DNA of 64,000 bases from Gloeobacter violaceus PCC 7421. GTDB taxonomy: Bacteria > Cyanobacteriota > Cyanobacteriia > Gloeobacterales > Gloeobacteraceae. Below, one piece after another: positions 58,651 through 64,000 of this stretch (position 1 is the stretch's first letter; each line of letters opens with the position of its first letter). The stretch is taken from positions 682,001 to 746,000 of the forward strand of contig NC_005125.1 of the NCBI RefSeq assembly GCF_000011385.1. Direction: 5' to 3'. Under the pieces are notes generated by a model. It ran no database searches and had not been told where the DNA came from. It worked only from the letters and a program-made list of their open reading frames with translations. Position numbers and translations under genes: made by a program.

Positions 58651-61221
58651 CTATCCGTTTAGTTCGACAGCAACCGGTCCGGTTTTCCAAATGTCGCGGC
58701 AGTACTCGCCCATGCTGCGGTCGGAGGAAAAATAGCCCATGCGCACGGCATTGAGGATCGACATGGTCGTCCAGCGCTCGGAGTCGGCGAAGGCAGCGTC
58801 TACCTGTTGCTGGCAGTCGAGGTAGACCTGGTAGTCGGCAAACAGCAAGTATTCGTCGCGGGCCATCAGGGCATCGACCAGGGGCCTGAACAGATCCGGC
58901 CGGCCGGGGGAAAAATGCCCCGAGGCCACCAGATCGATGACGCTCCGCAGTTCGGTGTTGGTCTGGTAGTAATCGTTTGGGTGGTAGCCGCGTGCCTTGA
59001 GCGCGTAGACCTGCTGGGCGGTGAGCCCGAACAAGAAAAAGTTCTCAGGCCCGACTTGCTCGCGAATCTCGATATTGGCGCCATCCAGGGTGCCGATGGT
59101 GAGCGCCCCGCCCATGGCGAATTTCATGTTGCCGGTGCCGCTTGCCTCCTTGCCCGCGGTCGAAATTTGCTCGGACAGATCGGCGGCCGGATAGATTCGC
59201 TGGGCGAGCGAGACGTTGAAGTTGGCGAGAAATACGACTTTGAGCCGCCCGCCCACGTCCGGGTCGGCGTTGATGATGGCGGCGACAGAATGAATGCATT
59301 TGATGATGAGCTTGGCCATCGTGTAGCCCGGCGCCGCCTTGCCCGCAAAGATGAACGTGCGCGGCTGCAGGGCCATAGCCGGATTTTGCTTGAGGCGGTG
59401 GTAGAGAGTGATGACATACAGGAGCATCAACAACTGGCGCTTGTACTCGTGGACGCGCTTGACCTGGATGTCGAAGAGCGAATCGGGGGCGACCTCGATG
59501 CCGTTGAAATGGAGGATGTATTCGGCCAGATCGTGTTTGTTGTCGGCTTTGATTTGTTTCCAGGAGGCGCGAAAATCGGCGTCGTGCAGGTGGTCTTCGA
59601 GTTTGCGCAGTAAGGCGAGATCGCGGATCCACTCCTGGCCGAGCCGCTCGGTGTAGAGCAGCGCCAGCTTCGGATTGGACAGCAGCACGAAGCGCCGGGG
59701 GGTGACGCCGTTGGTCTTGTTGGAAAATTTTTCGGGGGTGAGGGCGTAGAAATCGGCCAGCACATCCTGCTCCAACAGTTCGGTGTGCAGTTTGGCGACA
59801 CCGTTGATGGCGTGGCTGCCCACGCAGGCAAGATTGGCCATGCGCACGTACTTTTCGGAGCCTTCTTGAATCAGCGACAGGCGGGCGATGCGGGCCTCGT
59901 CGTTGCCGAAGCGCGAGCGCGCCAGGTGCAAGAAGCGTTCGTTGATCTCGTAGATGATTTCTAGATGCCGGGGCAACAGCCGCCCGAACAGCGACACCGG
60001 CCAGCGTTCGAGCGCTTCACTGAGCAGCGTGTGGTTGGTGTAGGCAAAGACTTTCTGGGTGATCTGCCAGGCTCTGTCCCACTCGATCAAGTACTCGTCG
60101 ACCAATAGCCGCATCAACTCGGCGATGCCGATGGCCGGGTGGGTGTCGTTGATCTGGATGGTCACCTTGTCTGTAAAGCTGTCGAGGTCCACATGGTGAT
60201 CCCAGTAGCGCCGCAGGATGTCCTGCAGCGAACAGCTGACAAAAAAATATTGCTGCTCCAGGCGCAATTCCTTGCCCTGGTAGGTGTTGTCGTTTGGGTA
60301 GAGCACTTTGGTGATGTTTTCTGAGTACGTCTTGCCCGCCACCGCCCGGGCAAAATCCCCCGAGTTGAACACCTGGAAATCAAAATCCTCGGTGGCTCGG
60401 GCGCTCCAGAGGCGCAGGGTGTTGACGGTGTTGGTGCGGTAGCCCGGAACCGGGGTGTCGTAGGGGGTACCCAGGACCGAGCGCTCGTGCACCCAACTGA
60501 CCCGGTAGCGCCCCTGGGGATCGGTGTAGGCTTCGGTGTGGCCGCCGAACTTGACCTCCACCAGGTACTCGGGCCGGGGGATTTCCCAGGGGTTGCCGTA
60601 GCGCAGCCAGCGGTCGGGCTGCTCGAACTGCCAGCCGCCCTGGATAGTCTGGGCGAAGATGCCGAATTCGTAGCGGATGCCGTAGCCGATGGCGGGTACA
60701 CCGAGGGTGGCAAGCGAATCCATAAAGCAGGCGGCCAGACGCCCGAGTCCGCCGTTGCCCAATCCCGGTTCGTTCTCCTGCTCCATCAGGTCGACAAGCT
60801 CGAAGCCGAGTTCGCGCAAAAACGTGCGCGCCGGTTCGTAGAGACCGACGTTGACCAAGGCGTTACCGAGTTGGCGACCCGGCAGATATTCCGCTGAGAA
60901 GTAGCACACCGAGCGCACGTCCTGCTTGAGATACGTCTCCTGGGTGTGGATCCACCGCTGCAACAGCCGGTCGCGCACTGTCCAGGAGAGGGCCATGTAG
61001 AGGTCGTAGGGCGTGGCGTTCTGCAGATCCTTGGCCTGGATGTAGTACAGATTGTCCAGAAAGGCGCGCTTGAGTGTCTCGGTGTCCATGCCGGTGCGGT
61101 CGTCCTCGACCTGCACGCGCACCTGGGGGGTGCGCAGGACGTGCTTTTTGAGGTCGGTGGGCAAGGCGGCGTGCTTTTCGGGGCGTTTTTTCCAGGTCGC
61201 CTGGTACTCGCTGAGGGTCAT
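58651..61221 (-). CDS. glgP: Glycogen phosphorylase
   Basis: An 856-residue PLP enzyme releasing glucose 1-phosphate from glycogen. All active-site motifs are intact: GNGGLGRLAACFMDSLATLG, INDTHPAIGIAELMRLLVDE, YTNHTLL, NKTNGVTPRRF, VKRVHEYKRQ, FAGKAAPGY and EASGTGNMKFAMGGA with PLP Lys700. The ATG at 61221 (MTLSEYQATWKKRPEKH) follows AGAGG. It is the functional counterpart of the altered paralogue at 51821-54346. Confidence 0.97.
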   Translation of the reverse strand: MTLSEYQATWKKRPEKHAALPTDLKKHVLRTPQVRVQVEDDRTGMDTETLKRAFLDNLYYIQAKDLQNATPYDLYMALSWTVRDRLLQRWIHTQETYLKQDVRSVCYFSAEYLPGRQLGNALVNVGLYEPARTFLRELGFELVDLMEQENEPGLGNGGLGRLAACFMDSLATLGVPAIGYGIRYEFGIFAQTIQGGWQFEQPDRWLRYGNPWEIPRPEYLVEVKFGGHTEAYTDPQGRYRVSWVHERSVLGTPYDTPVPGYRTNTVNTLRLWSARATEDFDFQVFNSGDFARAVAGKTYSENITKVLYPNDNTYQGKELRLEQQYFFVSCSLQDILRRYWDHHVDLDSFTDKVTIQINDTHPAIGIAELMRLLVDEYLIEWDRAWQITQKVFAYTNHTLLSEALERWPVSLFGRLLPRHLEIIYEINERFLHLARSRFGNDEARIARLSLIQEGSEKYVRMANLACVGSHAINGVAKLHTELLEQDVLADFYALTPEKFSNKTNGVTPRRFVLLSNPKLALLYTERLGQEWIRDLALLRKLEDHLHDADFRASWKQIKADNKHDLAEYILHFNGIEVAPDSLFDIQVKRVHEYKRQLLMLLYVITLYHRLKQNPAMALQPRTFIFAGKAAPGYTMAKLIIKCIHSVAAIINADPDVGGRLKVVFLANFNVSLAQRIYPAADLSEQISTAGKEASGTGNMKFAMGGALTIGTLDGANIEIREQVGPENFFLFGLTAQQVYALKARGYHPNDYYQTNTELRSVIDLVASGHFSPGRPDLFRPLVDALMARDEYLLFADYQVYLDCQQQVDAAFADSERWTTMSILNAVRMGYFSSDRSMGEYCRDIWKTGPVAVELNG

Positions 61222-61404
61222 TTTCTGGGCCTCTTTGCCGAACGGGTCGCAACGCGGCGCAACCTGCTTCGAGTGTAGGGCAACAGCCGAGGGGCAGTGC
61301 GCCTGTGGTCCCAGCACCAAGGTTCAGGCAAGAGGAGCTTGAAGAGAGTGCTCAGAAAAGCTATGGTCTGCTCAAATCCAGCTGTTCTCGTTCTGGAAAA
61401 ATCA

Positions 61405-62052
61405 ATGACGGCTATCGTGGCGCCCGTCGCGGGCGAACAGCGCATCTTGTTGCACAAGGTCAGTTGGCAGCTATTCGAGGCGCTGCTTGAAGAACTGGGT
61501 GACAACCGCTCTATACGCCTGACCTATGCCCGAGGGACGCTGGAAATCATGTCGCCGCTGATGGCTCACGAAAACAGCAAGCGCCTCCTCGAAAAATTCA
61601 TCGACATCCTCGTGGAAGAGTTGGAGCTGAATGTCAAAAGTTCCGGTTCGATGACCTGCAAGCGCGACGACCTGGAGCAGGGAGCCGAGCCGGATAGCGG
61701 CTTCTACATCGCCAACGAGTCCCGGGTGCGCAGCAAATCGAGAATCGAACTTCCCCTCGATCCGCCGCCGGATCTGGTCGTTGAAGTCGAGTATTCCCGC
61801 TCAGCCGTCGATAAATTAAAACTCTACGCGGCGATGGAAGTCCCCGAATTTTGGCGCTACGACGGTGAAAGCCTGCGCATCTTCCGGTTGGAAGCGGGCG
61901 AATATGCCCTTGTCGAGAACAGCCCTACTTTTGCACCGGTACTCACCTCCGAGATCCCACGCTTTTTGGCATTGAGCCCCCAAAGCGGCGAAACCGCAGC
62001 GGTCCGCTCCTTCCGTGACTGGGTTCGGCAAATGAAAATGCGCAGGATTTAA
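61405..62052 (+). CDS. Uma2 family protein (DUF820)
   Basis: A 215-residue protein of the Uma2 endonuclease-like family, expanded in cyanobacteria. Motifs are [28 protein letters not shown] (Pro-Asp of the PD-(D/E)xK-like core), [20 protein letters not shown] and [10 protein letters not shown]. The nuclease fold is known; the biological role is not. The ATG at 61405 is chosen; an ATG at 61363 is an alternative. Confidence 0.9.
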   Translation: MTAIVAPVAGEQRILLHKVSWQLFEALLEELGDNRSIRLTYARGTLEIMSPLMAHENSKRLLEKFIDILVEELELNVKSSGSMTCKRDDLEQGAEPDSGFYIANESRVRSKSRIELPLDPPPDLVVEVEYSRSAVDKLKLYAAMEVPEFWRYDGESLRIFRLEAGEYALVENSPTFAPVLTSEIPRFLALSPQSGETAAVRSFRDWVRQMKMRRI

Positions 62053-62368
62053 GCGACGGTCAAAATTTCCACACCCGTTTCGGTAACCAGCACTGTGTGC
62101 TCCCACTGGGCAGAGAGCTTGCGGTCTTTGGTCAATACCGTCCAGCCGTCGGGGGCTACTTCAGCGTCCAGCGCTCCGCCTCGTTGTTAATGGCAAGAGT
62201 GTGGATACCGGGGTGCACCATCGGCTCCAGATGTGCGAGCAACTGGGCTGCAAGCTGTCCCGCCCGGCGCATCTTCTCGATCTCGCGCCCGGAAAGCAGC
62301 ACGATCCCCCGATGGGCATCGGGACGCAACCAGGGCGCGCCGGATAGACGAGAGCCTAGACCGTTCAC
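62049..62368 (-). pseudogene. Methionine aminopeptidase remnant lacking its catalytic core
   Basis: On the minus strand the N-terminal part of type I methionine aminopeptidase (VLLSGREIEKMRRAGQLAAQ to INNEAERWT) is joined to the C-terminal part ([20 protein letters not shown] to VEILTVA). The two parts are in different frames. About 170 residues with all metal ligands are missing, so the product is inactive. The region just before the junction still reads EVAPDGWT in the C-terminal frame. The stop overlaps that of the Uma2 gene. Confidence 0.85.
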
Positions 62369-62393
62369 AATAGTACCTCCTGTGTCACTGCTA

Positions 62394-62421
62394 TGCTATG
62401 CTGTGCCAGCACAGCATAGCA
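62394..62421. promoter_or_regulatory. 28-bp near-perfect palindrome upstream of a ribbon-helix-helix gene
   Basis: Arms of 13 bp (TGCTATGCTGTGC and its exact complement) around CA. It lies 26 bp before the RHH start codon and 25 bp beyond the start of the divergent map remnant. No T-run. An autoregulatory operator for the RHH protein is likely. Confidence 0.65.
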
Positions 62422-62447
62422 CGCCGTAGGCCGCGCCGATCCGTACA

Positions 62448-62723
62448 ATGTGTGCAAAGGCAAGCAAGTCACGATCGGACGGCGGTATGGGCGGCAAGAC
62501 GGATCTCGACCGGGTGGTGGCCTACGTCCCCACCGAGCTGAAAAAAGAACTGGAGCAGTGGGCGGAAGCGGAGGAGCGCTCGGTTTCCTGGCTGGTCGCC
62601 AAGCTCATCGACCGGGCCCTGCAGCAGCGCCGGGAGCGCGGCACGCTACCCGGCGAGGACGGATTTGTACTGGCTTTTACAAAAACTGGCCCCGGTAAAA
62701 CGGCCATCGAGCAGACCGGATAA
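62448..62723 (+). CDS. Ribbon-helix-helix (CopG-like) protein
   Basis: A 91-residue protein. DRVVAYVPTELKKELEQWAE followed by AEERSVSWLVAKLIDRALQQ has the strand-helix-helix pattern of Arc/MetJ/CopG regulators. The ATG at 62487 is a possible shorter start. No toxin gene is seen next to it, so an antitoxin role is not supported. The palindrome just upstream fits self-control. Confidence 0.8.
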   Translation: MCAKASKSRSDGGMGGKTDLDRVVAYVPTELKKELEQWAEAEERSVSWLVAKLIDRALQQRRERGTLPGEDGFVLAFTKTGPGKTAIEQTG

Positions 62724-62744
62724 AGCCGCATACAGATTCTGGGG

Positions 62745-63632
62745 TTGAGCCGGGTGATTCAGCGGGTTGCCACAGCCACGGGACACACCGATGCGTGCGG
62801 CGGTCCTGCGCGCAAACGGTGCCGCCAGTTTCACCTGAAAGCTGCGATAGTCGCCTTTCAAGCCGTCTTGGGGCTTTTGGCGCCAAGTCCGTCCCAAGCG
62901 CAGCCGGAGCCGCCGATTCTGGCTGTGCCTGTGTCGACCTCGCCTGAAACCTTGCCCACCCAGTCCGAAGTCGAATTGCCCCCGGTGGATTTGTTGCCCG
63001 CTCCCGAACCGCTGTCCCAACCCGAACCGCAACTGGAAACTCCGCCGCTTTTACTCCCACCCGAGCCTCAGCCCCCGCCCACCCCCAAGCGCGCCCAACC
63101 GGACAAAACGGCCCCCAGCATCGCCTATCCGCCGTACGAAGAAGCAGCTCGTCGCGATTTGCGTTTGGTGGCAAGCCACAGTACTATTCGCGGACGCAAA
63201 GAATATCTGAGCAACGAAGCCGCGTGGGCGTTCACCCGGATGCGGGCTGCCGCCGCTAAAGCGGGTGTGAGGCTCATTTTGATCTCCGGTTTTCGCGACC
63301 GCACCAGGCAAGCGAGGATTTTCGCCAAACAGATAGCCAGAAAGGGATCCCTAGCCGCCGCGCTCAAATTGGTTGCCCCTCCCGGCTTCAGCGAGCACCA
63401 CACGGGCTACGCCATGGATCTGGGCGATGCGCTCTATCCGAAAACGCATCTGGAGACCACTTTTGAAAACACCCCCGCCTTTCGCTGGCTCAGCCGCAAC
63501 GCCGCCCGCTTCGGGTTCGAACTTTCTTACCCGCCAGGCAACGCCGTGGGTGTCGGCTACGAACCCTGGCACTGGCGGTGGGTTGGATCTAAAAAGGGAA
63601 AGATACTTTTCTCTGCAGCCAAGGGTGAATAG
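62745..63632 (+). CDS. D-alanyl-D-alanine carboxypeptidase, VanY type (M15B)
   Basis: A 295-residue exported zinc peptidase acting on peptidoglycan stem peptides. The N-terminal region has a hydrophobic stretch (KAAIVAFQAVLGLLAPSPSQ) and a long Pro-rich linker (about 65-125). The catalytic domain shows LILISGFRDRTRQ, FSEHHTGYAMDLGD (His and Asp zinc ligands) and VGYEPWHWRW (Glu and His). The start is uncertain: TTG at 62745, with GTG at 62754 as an option; neither has a strong ribosome site. Confidence 0.88.
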   Translation: MSRVIQRVATATGHTDACGGPARKRCRQFHLKAAIVAFQAVLGLLAPSPSQAQPEPPILAVPVSTSPETLPTQSEVELPPVDLLPAPEPLSQPEPQLETPPLLLPPEPQPPPTPKRAQPDKTAPSIAYPPYEEAARRDLRLVASHSTIRGRKEYLSNEAAWAFTRMRAAAAKAGVRLILISGFRDRTRQARIFAKQIARKGSLAAALKLVAPPGFSEHHTGYAMDLGDALYPKTHLETTFENTPAFRWLSRNAARFGFELSYPPGNAVGVGYEPWHWRWVGSKKGKILFSAAKGE

Positions 63633-63635
63633 GCT

Positions 63636-64000
63636 TTAGCTTGAAGGCGGGTCCAACTGGCGAAGCGATTCAAAAAGGACCACAGCCACGGCGTTGGAGA
63701 GATTCAAACTGCGTACCGCCGGTTCGGCGAGGGGAATGGTCACCACCGGATGGCGTTCGTCTGACAGTAGACCCTCGGGCAGGCCGCGGCTCTCGGAGCC
63801 AAAGACCAGCCAGTCGCCGGGCTGAAAAGCAAAGTCCCACAGGCACACTCCCCGGCGGGCACTGGTGAGCACGAAGCGCTGCGCGGATTGCTGTTCCAGC
63901 AACGCGCCCAGATCCGGATGGTAATGCAAATCGACGTGTTCCCAGTAGTCGAGCCCGGCACGCTTGAGGTATTTGTCGCTCAGTTGAAAGCCCAAAGTCC
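63636..64000 (-). CDS. trmL: tRNA (cytidine(34)-2'-O)-methyltransferase, N-terminal end beyond the window
   Basis: The last 121 or so residues of a SPOUT methyltransferase. LGFQLSDKYLKRAGLDYWEH, GDWLVFGSESRGLPEGLL and VVTIPLAEPAVRSLNLSNAV (the trefoil-knot SAM site) identify TrmL, which methylates the wobble base of tRNA-Leu. The frame is open to the window edge and the missing part should be about 35 residues. It converges on the VanY-type gene with a 3-bp gap. Confidence 0.93.
   Translation of the reverse strand, partial: TLGFQLSDKYLKRAGLDYWEHVDLHYHPDLGALLEQQSAQRFVLTSARRGVCLWDFAFQPGDWLVFGSESRGLPEGLLSDERHPVVTIPLAEPAVRSLNLSNAVAVVLFESLRQLDPPSS

Noticed and set aside
62448-62723. Toxin-antitoxin pair for the RHH gene
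   Set aside because: The next gene is a VanY-type peptidase and no toxin-like small gene overlaps it.

Overview
The window (64 kb, GC-rich) is a typical chromosomal segment of a thylakoid-less cyanobacterium of the Gloeobacter type; this assignment is inference. It rests on cyanobacterial marker families: an SLH-domain porin, NDH-1 subunits ndhI/G/E, plsY next to a DUF3119-type membrane protein, Tll0287-like haem sensing, a short 'SEAILQIF' small protein and many Hanks kinases. The high GC content and the large set of exported beta-propeller proteins fit the same lineage. There is no rRNA, CRISPR array or intact transposon. One tRNA gene, tRNA-Pro(UGG), is present.

Layout. 1-5.5 kb: 3' truncated polA, a DUF2993 protein, a major porin with a strong terminator, and a small membrane zinc-ribbon protein. 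5.5-17.4 kb: one minus-strand run of eight exported proteins with gaps of 28-63 bp or ATGA overlap: two alpha/beta-hydrolase-like proteins, two sulfatases, and four FG-GAP, SBBP or TolB-like propeller proteins. One sulfatase is fused to FG-GAP repeats. 17.4-18.3 kb is a non-coding, AT-richer stretch with a 24-bp perfect palindrome. 18.3-25.6 kb: ftsX-ftsE-wecG, ndhE-G-I without ndhA, a PrsW/TM2/TonB-C fusion protein, and nth. 25.6-35.5 kb: a Ser/Thr kinase, a haem-c/HAMP sensor and a PhnD-like lipoprotein in one cluster; a stress protein, tRNA-Pro, a second TolB-like propeller, plsY-DUF3119, a second kinase, mogA, terB and a glycosyltransferase. 35.6-38.3 kb: an ECF41 sigma factor with its carboxymuconolactone-decarboxylase partner and a matching ECF41 promoter, then a TetR regulator divergent from a Coq4-family protein with a palindromic operator between them. 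38.4-50.5 kb: a pentapeptide protein, a NodIJ-like ABC exporter, tmk, an FMN reductase, ggt, a broken patatin gene, prolyl oligopeptidase, an exported Mn-type superoxide dismutase, DUF72 and CPBP proteins.

The most unusual region is 50.4-56 kb. A PadR regulator and a 98-residue one-helix protein with a TonB-box-like tail each have a promoter overlapped by related TATCC/GGATA palindromes. Next comes a full-length but apparently catalytically dead glycogen phosphorylase: the PLP lysine is replaced by Cys and the phosphate-binding residues and glycine loop are lost. It is followed by a small zinc-ribbon protein, a PII-like protein lacking both known T-loop modification residues (S49 and Y51), and a universal stress protein. 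A bipartite DNA element with fixed 9-nt spacing (TTCYCGRRTTYTTCACC then TASSYTSAAW) occurs three times here: before the pseudo-phosphorylase, before the PII-like gene, and at the head of a short leader or small-RNA-like stretch that ends in an intrinsic terminator. The normal glycogen phosphorylase lies 4.3 kb downstream on the other strand. A reasonable inference is a co-regulated sensing module that links carbon reserve, nitrogen and stress signals.

56-64 kb: bolA, a small unknown gene, an extragenic hairpin repeat, a CrtISO/RetSat-like oxidoreductase, glgP, an Uma2 protein, a methionine aminopeptidase remnant lacking its catalytic core, a ribbon-helix-helix gene behind a 28-bp palindrome, a VanY-type carboxypeptidase and the 5'-truncated end of trmL.
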